Shown one piece after another: positions 6,193-13,139 of a stretch of 19,684 nucleotides of DNA (the first letter of the stretch is position 1; each line of letters starts with the position of its first letter). The translations under genes and the position numbers were made by a program. This DNA is from Bacteroidota bacterium. Lineage in GTDB: Bacteria > Bacteroidota > Bacteroidia > Sphingobacteriales > Sphingobacteriaceae. The notes under the pieces were generated by a model. That model searched no databases. It saw only the letters and a list, made by a program, of their open reading frames with translations, and was not told the origin of the DNA. The stretch is taken from NCBI GenBank assembly GCA_013288465.1, contig JABDBT010000043.1, positions 1 to 19,684 of the forward strand, given 5' to 3'.

Positions 6193-7284
6193 ATGAAACC
6201 ATACAACAACTTACGTGCAACCCTGGCTATTGCCAAAGCAAGTTTCCGCTCAATTATCCGCAGCCCGTCGGCGGTGGTATTTAGCTTGGCGTTTCCGCTG
6301 ATATTTATTATCGTGTTTGCCAACCTTGGCGGCGGCGGGGTTACGGTTGATGTAGGTGTAGCAAAAACGTGTGATACCACCGGCCCTATATACCAAACAT
6401 TAAAGAAGATATCGGTAGTGCATTTGATAACCAATGAGTCCACCGACCAAATGGCCAAAAACCTTTCAAAAGGTAATATGGATGTTATTATTGATATTCA
6501 AAAAAACAATACCCGGCCGCCTTATACCCTTAATGTACAATACACTAATTCGTCGCCTCAAAAGGGCGGCATATTTAAATCATTGCTACAGAGTATTTTA
6601 TATCAAATGAACAGCTATGGCAGTACCGCGCCCCCTGCTATGGCCGTGGTACGCGAAGCAACAGTTAAAGGCCGCGAGTATAAATATATTGATTTCATAT
6701 TACCCGGTATGCTGGGCTTCTCGCTGTTAAGCAGCGGTGTTTTTGGTACCGCGTTCGTTTTCTTAAGCCTGCGTATTACCTTGGTTATCAAACGCTTTTT
6801 TGCTACGCCCGTAAGAAAATACAGCATAGTTTTGGGCGAGGCATTGGCCCGTTTGGTTTTCTCATTACTCGGCGCTTTATTTATTATTGCAATTGGACAT
6901 TACTGGTTTGGCTTTACGCTGGTACACGGAATAACCACAGTGCTTAATATGCTTGTCCTTTCGGCCATTGGGCTCATTATATTTATGGGTTTTGGCTTTA
7001 TCATATCGGGCATTGCTAAAAACGAAAGCAGCATACCGCCGCTTTCCAATATTATTACATTGCCGCAATTTTTGCTCTCGGGCACTTTCTTTTCCACATC
7101 TGCATTTCCAAAAGTTTTACAATCTATCAGCGACGTATTGCCATTAACACATTTAAACAATGCCATGCGCGAAGTTGCCTTTGAAGGCGCAGGCTTAGGC
7201 GAAATAACCCACCAACTACTCATATTAGGTATCTGGTTTGTTTGTATTTATGCAGTAGCCGTTAAAACGTTTAAATGGGAATAG
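6193..7284 (+). CDS. ABC-2 type transporter permease
   Basis: A 363-residue integral membrane subunit of an ABC-2 exporter. It has one N-terminal transmembrane segment (around residues 30-46, SLAFPLIFIIVFANL), then a periplasmic domain of about 130 residues, then about five more membrane segments (from FILPGMLGFSLLSSGVFG to LGIWFVCIYAVAV). The block QFLLSGTFFSTSAFPKVLQ and the following PLTHLNNAMREVAFEG are typical of this family (the SG.FFP...P.T...A.R pattern). The gene starts 132 bases after the ATPase, separated by a 30-base inverted repeat, and is probably in the same transcript. It is itself intact. Substrate unknown; related exporters move drugs, lipids or polysaccharides. Confidence 0.9.
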   Translation: MKPYNNLRATLAIAKASFRSIIRSPSAVVFSLAFPLIFIIVFANLGGGGVTVDVGVAKTCDTTGPIYQTLKKISVVHLITNESTDQMAKNLSKGNMDVIIDIQKNNTRPPYTLNVQYTNSSPQKGGIFKSLLQSILYQMNSYGSTAPPAMAVVREATVKGREYKYIDFILPGMLGFSLLSSGVFGTAFVFLSLRITLVIKRFFATPVRKYSIVLGEALARLVFSLLGALFIIAIGHYWFGFTLVHGITTVLNMLVLSAIGLIIFMGFGFIISGIAKNESSIPPLSNIITLPQFLLSGTFFSTSAFPKVLQSISDVLPLTHLNNAMREVAFEGAGLGEITHQLLILGIWFVCIYAVAVKTFKWE

Positions 7285-7288
7285 ATTG

Positions 7289-7320
7289 ATTTCGAATTTC
7301 GGATGTTCAATTTCGGATTT
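7289..7320 (-). repeat. 32-base GAAATCCGAAAT repeat, copy 3
   Basis: Same orientation as copy 1 (2463-2494) with 30 of 32 bases identical. It begins 5 bases after the permease stop codon and is not next to a recognised promoter. Confidence 0.8.
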
Positions 7321-7374
7321 ATTTAAAGATTTTATGTTGGTGATTTTTAAGTACTACCAACACAAAATCATGTA

Positions 7375-7453
7375 AATCCTTTAATCCTATGAATCATGGT
7401 TCAGACAATAAATCAACGAAATCCAACAATCAGCTTAATCAGCGGTTCAGACA
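7375..7453. repeat. Dispersed intergenic repeat, GGTTCAGACA family, copy B
   Basis: Positions 7375-7407 match 9033-9065 at 31 of 33 bases, and 7411-7453 match 746-788 at 40 of 43. GGTTCAGACA occurs twice, closing each half. With the copy after eno it places direct repeats on both sides of that gene. Confidence 0.8.
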
Positions 7454-7521
7454 ATTAATCGGTGAAATCAAACAACAATCAGTGAAATCTCATTTATTTC
7501 TTCATTATTTATTTGAAATTG

Positions 7522-7529
7522 TATCTTTG
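7522..7529 (+). promoter_or_regulatory. -7 promoter box (TATCTTTG) of eno
   Basis: Exact TAnnTTTG match, 63 bases before the eno ATG at 7593. It predicts a leader of roughly 60 bases. A good -33 TTTG at normal spacing was not seen. Confidence 0.6.
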
Positions 7530-7547
7530 GTCGATTGAAAATTTTGA

Positions 7548-8888
<1,341 letters not shown>

Positions 8889-8940
8889 TTGATTAGGTTG
8901 ACTGCGTGAGTGGTTGATTAAGTTAACTAATCGAAAATAT

Positions 8941-8968
8941 AAGCCGGCCTTTTGAGGTCGGCTTTTTT
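8941..8968 (+). terminator. Rho-independent terminator of eno
   Basis: Stem AAGCCGGCC with GGTCGGCTT (one G-T pair), loop TTTTGA, then a T run at 8963-8968. It lies 52 bases after the eno stop codon. Confidence 0.88.
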
Positions 8969-8970
8969 GT

Positions 8971-9098
8971 TGTCTGAACCTTGATTTATAGGATTAGGCT
9001 GATTTTCTTGATTATTCCTTCGGCATCATGGCAATCCTTTAATCCTATGCATTATGGTTCAGACAAAATCAGCAAAATCCATCTAATCCTAAAATCCT
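8971..9098. repeat. Dispersed intergenic repeat, GGTTCAGACA family, inverted pair between eno and lspA
   Basis: An inverted copy (8971-8995, starting TGTCTGAACC) faces a direct copy (9033-9065, ending GGTTCAGACA) and its tail to about 9098. The arms pair over about 25 bases with a few mismatches. The direct copy matches 7375-7407 at 31 of 33. The tail ends about 3 bases before the lspA -7 box. Confidence 0.78.
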
Positions 9099-9101
9099 GT
9101 C

Positions 9102-9109
9102 TATATTTG
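9102..9109 (+). promoter_or_regulatory. -7 promoter box (TATATTTG) of lspA, implying a leaderless transcript
   Basis: Exact TAnnTTTG match ending only 4 bases before the lspA ATG at 9114. Transcription would start at or within a base or two of the initiation codon. Confidence 0.5.
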
Positions 9110-9113
9110 CACC

Positions 9114-9656
9114 ATGAATTCTAAATCAATTTTAAGGGCGCTTGTTATTTTGCTCGTGCTCGCTTTTACCATCGGCTGCGACCAGGTTTCAAAGTCGATT
9201 GTGCGTAAAAAAGTAAGCGATTACCAAACCATTAACTTTATTCATAATCATATTACTATAGAGAAAGTTGAAAATACCGGCGCGTTTTTAAGCATGGGCG
9301 ATTCAGTTTCAAAACCTGTAAGGATCATCTTTTTAAACATCGTCCCCCTAATTTTGATACTGGCAAGCCTCGTGTATATTTTAATAAAGATAAACCTGAA
9401 CAGGATAACGCTTTTAGCCATAATCCTGATGATAGGCGGCGGCATAGGCAATATTTATGACCGTATTGTACACGGCTCGGTAACCGATTTCCTGTACATC
9501 GACCTGGGCGGCATATTTCATACCGGCGTATTTAATGTGGCTGATCTATGCATAACCGTGGGTATATCCATGATCTTGCTGCAATCGTGGTTTAAGAAGA
9601 GGCCCGTGGTTGAGGTGGAAACTCTTAAAGAGAATCTTACGAATGAAAATCTCTAA
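9114..9656 (+). CDS. lspA: Lipoprotein signal peptidase (signal peptidase II)
   Basis: LspA is an inner-membrane aspartyl protease that removes the signal peptide of diacylglyceryl-modified prolipoproteins. The 180-residue protein has four hydrophobic segments (about residues 7-21, 70-91, 98-111 and 138-157) and the conserved boxes CDQVSKSIV, NTGAFLSMG, GGGIGNIYDR, GSVTDFLYI and FNVADLCITVG. The catalytic pair is Asp125 (VTDF) and Asp144 (VADL). Length is slightly above the usual 160-170 residues because of a charged C-terminal tail (VVEVETLKENLTNENL). The last 14 bases overlap an alternative upstream start of the next gene. Its substrates here would include the lipoproteins encoded at 17150-18567. 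Confidence 0.96.
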   Translation: MNSKSILRALVILLVLAFTIGCDQVSKSIVRKKVSDYQTINFIHNHITIEKVENTGAFLSMGDSVSKPVRIIFLNIVPLILILASLVYILIKINLNRITLLAIILMIGGGIGNIYDRIVHGSVTDFLYIDLGGIFHTGVFNVADLCITVGISMILLQSWFKKRPVVEVETLKENLTNENL

Positions 9657-9670
9657 AAAAATAAAAATCG

Positions 9671-9700
9671 CAAATAGTATAAGGATACTTATACTATTTG
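9671..9700. promoter_or_regulatory. 13-base perfect hairpin between lspA and the next gene
   Basis: CAAATAGTATAAG (9671-9683) and CTTATACTATTTG (9688-9700) pair perfectly around a GATA loop, 15 bases after the lspA stop. It is AT-rich and is followed by no proper T run (TAGTATTTTC), so it could be a weak terminator, an RNA-stability element or an operator for the downstream gene. It falls inside the frame if the downstream gene is started at 9643. Confidence 0.6.
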
Positions 9701-9747
9701 TAGTATTTTCATTCGGCTTTTCAAATACAAGGATTCTTAAAAGCAAG

Positions 9748-10194
9748 ATGTCAACTACAATATTAAAATTTATTCCAACTGCCCCTGTTTTTATCCCCAC
9801 CCCAATAAATCAGGATAAGGTGAAGGCATATTTAAAAAGCATTTTCAAAAACACTGAAGTAAAGTTAGTTCAAACAGAAAATATCGAATTTGTTGATCCA
9901 GGGGCAAATTTCGAAACCATTACTTGTGATTTATGTGGTAGGAATATTAATAATGATGTATGGCAACACGCAATGGACAAAGCATATAAAAATCATTTCA
10001 CCGACCTATCTTTTACAACTCCTTGTTGTGATAAACAAACAACATTAAATGATTTAAAATATCAGTGGCCAGCGGGATTTGCAAAATTTGTTATAATTAT
10101 TTATGATCCTATTGGTGATATTAAGCCTAATGAGTTTACAGAATTGGAAAAACTATTAGGTACAAAAATCAGAAAAGTCTGGGCGCATTATTAA
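9748..10194 (+). CDS. Uncharacterised protein with a Cys-x2-Cys...Cys-Cys motif
   Basis: A 148-residue soluble protein, starting MSTTILKFIPT. Cys60 and Cys63 (TCDLCGRN) and the adjacent Cys93-Cys94 (TPCCDKQTTLND) could bind one zinc. FVDPGANFETITC precedes the first pair and YQWPAGFAKF follows the second. I recall uncharacterised proteins with the same order of blocks (IPTDP, FVD.GGNFE, CP.CG, PCC..TSLNDL.Y.WP.GFARF) in Streptomyces and other bacteria; their function is not known to me. The frame is open upstream to ATG 9643, adding 35 residues with a hydrophobic stretch (RILILFVVFSFGF), but the family-like part begins at 9748 and a perfect hairpin sits in the extension. AT-rich codon use unlike lspA suggests a transferred accessory gene. 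Confidence 0.7.
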   Translation: MSTTILKFIPTAPVFIPTPINQDKVKAYLKSIFKNTEVKLVQTENIEFVDPGANFETITCDLCGRNINNDVWQHAMDKAYKNHFTDLSFTTPCCDKQTTLNDLKYQWPAGFAKFVIIIYDPIGDIKPNEFTELEKLLGTKIRKVWAHY

Positions 10195-10410
10195 TATTCA
10201 GTTACTTATACTCGTCTAAAACCAATGCTTAAAATGGTACGCAACTGCCCCGCAAAACCAAACCTTTACACTACACAAACCTACTTATCAATAAAAACCG
10301 TATCTTTGTAAAAAATTACTTACCCGTTACGCCTAAGGTTGATCACCGAGAAATAAGAAACTTCAGATCCCCGCTTATGCTTCGCGTTAGCACACATTAC
10401 AACACATTAC
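10195..10410. other. Upstream region and leader of the RNA helicase gene
   Basis: This gap has no frame with support. It contains the -7 box at 10301-10308 and a leader of about 95-100 bases rich in short pyrimidine-purine alternations, with no clear strong hairpin. Long leaders are common for cold-regulated helicase genes, but nothing in the sequence proves such regulation. Confidence 0.5.
10301..10308 (+). promoter_or_regulatory. -7 promoter box (TATCTTTG) of the RNA helicase gene
   Basis: Exact TAnnTTTG match identical to the eno box, 102 bases before the ATG at 10411. Confidence 0.6.
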
Positions 10411-11730
10411 ATGTCATTCGAAAATTTAAATTTAATTGAGCCTATACTCAGGGCTCTAAAAACTGAGGGATATACTACGCCTACACCTATACAGGAGCAA
10501 GGCATACCTATTATATTACGCCACCAGGACTTATTAGGCTGCGCGCAAACCGGCACCGGTAAAACCGCCGCCTTCGCTATACCTATTTTACAGTTATTAT
10601 ACCAGGACAGGCTGCAGCATAAAGAACAAAAAACCATTAAGGCCCTTATTTTAACGCCAACGCGCGAACTGGCCATACAAATTAATGAAAGCTTTGCTGC
10701 TTATGGTAAACATACCGGCTTAAAAACGCTGGTTATATTTGGCGGTGTATCGCAAGGCCCGCAAACTGATGCTTTACGCAGGGGCGTTGATATTTTAGTA
10801 GCCACACCGGGCCGTTTATTGGACCTAATGAACCAGCGCTTTGTGCATTTAGACCACATAAAAATGCTGGTTTTAGATGAAGCCGACCGTATGCTGGATA
10901 TGGGCTTTGTGCATGATGTTAAAAAGATCATAGCTAAAGTGCCTGCAAAAAGGCAAACGCTGTTCTTTTCGGCTACCATGCCAAAAGAAATTCAACACCT
11001 GGCCGACACCATATTAACCAATCCCGAAAAGATAGAGGTTACCCCGGTATCGTCAACTGCCGATACTATACAGCAGGAGCTTTATTATGTAGAAAAGAAC
11101 GATAAACGTTCACTACTGGCTCATATATTAAAAGATAAAGAGATCAAAACCGCCCTGGTATTTACCCGTACCAAACACGGTGCCGATAAGGTGGTGAAAG
11201 ACCTGGTACGCATAGGCATTACTGCCGAGGCTATCCACGGTAACAAATCACAAAACGCGCGCCAGCGGGCTTTGGCTAATTTCAAAAACCGCACAACGCG
11301 GGTATTGATAGCTACCGATATTGCCGCCCGTGGTATTGATATTGATGATTTGACCCACGTAATTAATTACGAGATCCCCAACATCCCCGAAACCTACGTA
11401 CACCGTATTGGCCGTACAGGCCGTGCAGGCGCAAGCGGCATAGCCCTTTCTTTTTGCGACCAGGAAGAATTGGAGTTTTTAAAGGATATTCATAAACTGA
11501 TCTCTAAACAAATACCCGTTAACGAGGAGCATCCTTACCCAATGAGCCCGCAAAGCGTTGTTGCAAAACACGCAGCCAGCCAAACTAAAGGCGGTGGCGG
11601 ACAGCGCAACGGTGGTGGCCAAAGAAGCCGCGGATTTGGAAGAAGCGACCGCCCTAAAAGCGGTGCAGGCACCAGCGGCAGCATGAGCGGCAGAAGCCAT
11701 AGCAACGGCGGCAACAGGAGAAGAGACTAA
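10411..11730 (+). CDS. rhlE: DEAD-box ATP-dependent RNA helicase, RhlE type
   Basis: The 439-residue protein unwinds RNA duplexes, typically in ribosome assembly or mRNA turnover in the cytoplasm. N-terminal Q motif: [14 protein letters not shown]...[13 protein letters not shown]. Helicase domain 1: AQTGTGKT (residues 45-52), PTRELAIQI (83-91), [12 protein letters not shown] at 156-159 within [13 protein letters not shown], and SAT at 187-189. Helicase domain 2: [37 protein letters not shown] and [10 protein letters not shown]. The C-terminal tail from about residue 395 is low-complexity Gly, Arg and Ser ([15 protein letters not shown]), which usually gives nonspecific RNA binding. The subfamily call rests on the compact core and the RG-rich tail. 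Single gene with its own promoter and a terminator. Confidence 0.92.
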   Translation: MSFENLNLIEPILRALKTEGYTTPTPIQEQGIPIILRHQDLLGCAQTGTGKTAAFAIPILQLLYQDRLQHKEQKTIKALILTPTRELAIQINESFAAYGKHTGLKTLVIFGGVSQGPQTDALRRGVDILVATPGRLLDLMNQRFVHLDHIKMLVLDEADRMLDMGFVHDVKKIIAKVPAKRQTLFFSATMPKEIQHLADTILTNPEKIEVTPVSSTADTIQQELYYVEKNDKRSLLAHILKDKEIKTALVFTRTKHGADKVVKDLVRIGITAEAIHGNKSQNARQRALANFKNRTTRVLIATDIAARGIDIDDLTHVINYEIPNIPETYVHRIGRTGRAGASGIALSFCDQEELEFLKDIHKLISKQIPVNEEHPYPMSPQSVVAKHAASQTKGGGGQRNGGGQRSRGFGRSDRPKSGAGTSGSMSGRSHSNGGNRRRD

Positions 11731-11740
11731 TATGCCATCC

Positions 11741-11809
11741 CAACCCTCTATGCGCGCAGCGGAGAGAGGGTCGCCCAGCGAAGCGTCGGCGGGGTGAGTA
11801 ATCGCCGAC
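11741..11809. repeat. 69-base dispersed repeat, copy A
   Basis: Matches 16875-16943 at 63 of 69 bases with no gaps. It opens CAACCCTCT, contains AGAGAGGGT, and ends GGGGTGAGTAATCGCCGAC. Positions 11743-11770 can fold (ACCCTCT with AGAGGGT). It lies 10 bases after the helicase stop codon. Confidence 0.9.
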
Positions 11810-11823
11810 CAGCTAAGAAATAC

Positions 11824-11854
11824 AGAGATACCTCAAACCGGAGTATCTCTTTTT
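11824..11854 (+). terminator. Terminator downstream of the RNA helicase gene
   Basis: AGAGATAC (11824-11831) pairs with GTATCTCT (11843-11850), followed by a short T run to 11854. Confidence 0.75.
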
Positions 11855-11940
11855 GTTGTGCATTTGTTGATAAGTTTATAATCCTATTTGCATTGACCGT
11901 GCTTTTTAAATAGCTTTAACCCGGATTAATATTATCGGAT

Positions 11941-12234
11941 ATGAAGCGCCTTATTGACCTCGTTAAAAACAAATTCTTCCTGGTTACTATAGCCTTTTTG
12001 GTGTGGATGATATTCTTTGATAAGAATGATCTGTTCTCACAATATCAATACCATCAGCAGGTGAGCAAGCTCAAACAGGAGCGTGATTTCTACAAAACCG
12101 AAACCGAAAAAGTAAGCAAAGACCTCGACGAGCTTACGTCCAACCCACAAAAACTCGAAAAATTCGCCCGCGAAAAATACCTCATGAAGAAAGATAATGA
12201 GGACGTTTACGTGATTGTGAACGAGAAACAATAG
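11941..12234 (+). CDS. FtsB/DivIC-family septum formation initiator protein
   Basis: A 97-residue bitopic membrane protein of the divisome. It has a short cytoplasmic N-terminus, one transmembrane segment (about residues 12-26, FFLVTIAFLVWMIFF), then a periplasmic coiled coil (about 36-68, with QQVSKLKQERDFYKTETEK heptads) and the typical ending NPQKLEKFAREKYLMKKDNEDVYVI. The pattern PxxLEKxARExYxMKKxxEDVYVI is characteristic of Bacteroidota FtsB/DivIC proteins. In other bacteria this protein joins FtsL and FtsQ to activate septal peptidoglycan synthesis. No exact -7 box was found; TAGCTTTA at 11911-11918 differs at the last base. FtsB and DivIC names are interchangeable at this level. Confidence 0.88.
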   Translation: MKRLIDLVKNKFFLVTIAFLVWMIFFDKNDLFSQYQYHQQVSKLKQERDFYKTETEKVSKDLDELTSNPQKLEKFAREKYLMKKDNEDVYVIVNEKQ

Positions 12235-12254
12235 TAAAAATATTCCTCTATAAC

Positions 12255-12287
12255 AGACTTACGAAGTTTTGTAAACTTCGTAAGTCT
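12255..12287. repeat. 15-base perfect hairpin (AGACTTACGAAGTTT) before gldA
   Basis: Arms 12255-12269 and 12273-12287 are perfect complements around a TGT loop. There is no T run, though it may act as a terminator or mRNA end protector for the division gene. It looks like a dispersed Bacteroidota hairpin repeat, and ends 18 bases before the gldA -7 box. Confidence 0.8.
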
Positions 12288-12305
12288 AATTGTTCCCCAA
12301 ATTTC

Positions 12306-12313
12306 TACATTTG
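12306..12313 (+). promoter_or_regulatory. -7 promoter box (TACATTTG) of gldA, implying a leaderless transcript
   Basis: Exact TAnnTTTG match ending 4 bases before the ATG at 12318, the same geometry as at lspA. Confidence 0.5.
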
Positions 12314-12317
12314 AGCC

Positions 12318-13028
12318 ATGAGTATTCTTGTTGAATCCTTAACCAAAACATACGGAACACAAAAGGCAATTGATAGCATTAGTTTTAGTGCTAATACTGG
12401 TGTATTGGGCTTTTTAGGGCCAAACGGCGCGGGAAAATCTACCACGATGAAGATCCTGACCGGGTTTATTCCGCAAACAGCTGGCAAAGCCTCGGTTTGT
12501 GGCTTTGATGTGGAAAGGGAGCCGCTGGCAGTTAAACGCAGCATAGGTTACCTGCCCGAAAGTAACCCGCTTTACACAGATATGTATGTAAAAGAATCGC
12601 TGGCGTTTATAGCGGGCATACATCAAATGGCCTCACCCGCCCAACGCATTGCCGATATTATTGAGCAAACCGGCCTTGGCCCCGAGCAGCATAAAAAGAT
12701 AGGGCAACTATCAAAAGGCTACCGCCAAAGGGTAGGACTGGCGCAAGCCATTTTGCATAACCCCGAAGTATTGATACTTGACGAACCAACATCCGGCCTT
12801 GATCCCAATCAACTCATCGGCATCCGCCAGTTGATACTTGACCTGGGCAAAACCAAAACTATTATCCTCTCAACCCATATTATGCAGGAGGTAGAAGCCG
12901 TTTGTAACCAGGTGATCATTATCAATAAAGGAAAGATCGTGGCGGATGATAGTTTGGAGGGGTTGCGTAAGCAAAACAAAGAAAATTCATTGGAAAAAAT
13001 ATTTATTGAATTAACGAATACAAATTAA
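12318..13028 (+). CDS. gldA: GldA-type ABC transporter ATPase
   Basis: A 236-residue ATPase of the GldA/GldF/GldG ABC complex, which in Flavobacterium johnsoniae is needed for gliding; many non-gliding Bacteroidota also keep it. Walker A GPNGAGKST is at residues 34-42, the GldA-type signature LSKGYRQRVGLAQA at 131-144 (instead of LSGGQ), Walker B VLILDEPTSGLDP at 151-163, and the switch histidine in STHIMQEVEAV near 187. GYLPESNPLYTDMYV is also typical. GldA homologues are often near 300 residues; this one lacks most of the C-terminal extension and ends soon after the core with SLEKIFIELTNTN. Just before Walker A the text reads TGVLGFLG, apparently one residue shorter than the usual GE-V/I-x-GFLG. 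The partner is the GldF-GldG fusion 111 bases downstream, so the two are probably one operon. Confidence 0.88.
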   Translation: MSILVESLTKTYGTQKAIDSISFSANTGVLGFLGPNGAGKSTTMKILTGFIPQTAGKASVCGFDVEREPLAVKRSIGYLPESNPLYTDMYVKESLAFIAGIHQMASPAQRIADIIEQTGLGPEQHKKIGQLSKGYRQRVGLAQAILHNPEVLILDEPTSGLDPNQLIGIRQLILDLGKTKTIILSTHIMQEVEAVCNQVIIINKGKIVADDSLEGLRKQNKENSLEKIFIELTNTN

Positions 13029-13030
13029 AG

Positions 13031-13125
13031 CGTCATTGCGAGCGTAGCAATCTCTACACGATAGGTAACCAACTTGCAAGGTTAGCCTGCAAAGTTCAGA
13101 GATTGCTTCGTTCCTCGCAATGACG
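13031..13125. repeat. Inverted dispersed repeat (CGTCATTGCGAG) between gldA and gldFG
   Basis: The left arm 13031-13055 (CGTCATTGCGAG...GCAATCTCT) pairs with 13098-13125 (AGAGATTGC...CTCGCAATGACG) with a 3-base gap. The loop contains CAACTTGCAAGGTTAGCCTGCAAAGTT, which also partly self-pairs. It resembles a CGTCATTGCGAG intergenic repeat I associate with many bacteria including Bacteroidota, here inside a likely operon. Confidence 0.85.
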
Positions 13126-13139
13126 GTTGAAAATAAGAT

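Noticed and set aside
9671..9700. Hairpin after lspA as a definite Rho-independent terminator
   Set aside because: The stem is AT-only apart from a few G/C pairs and lacks a T run, so it is listed only as a regulatory candidate.
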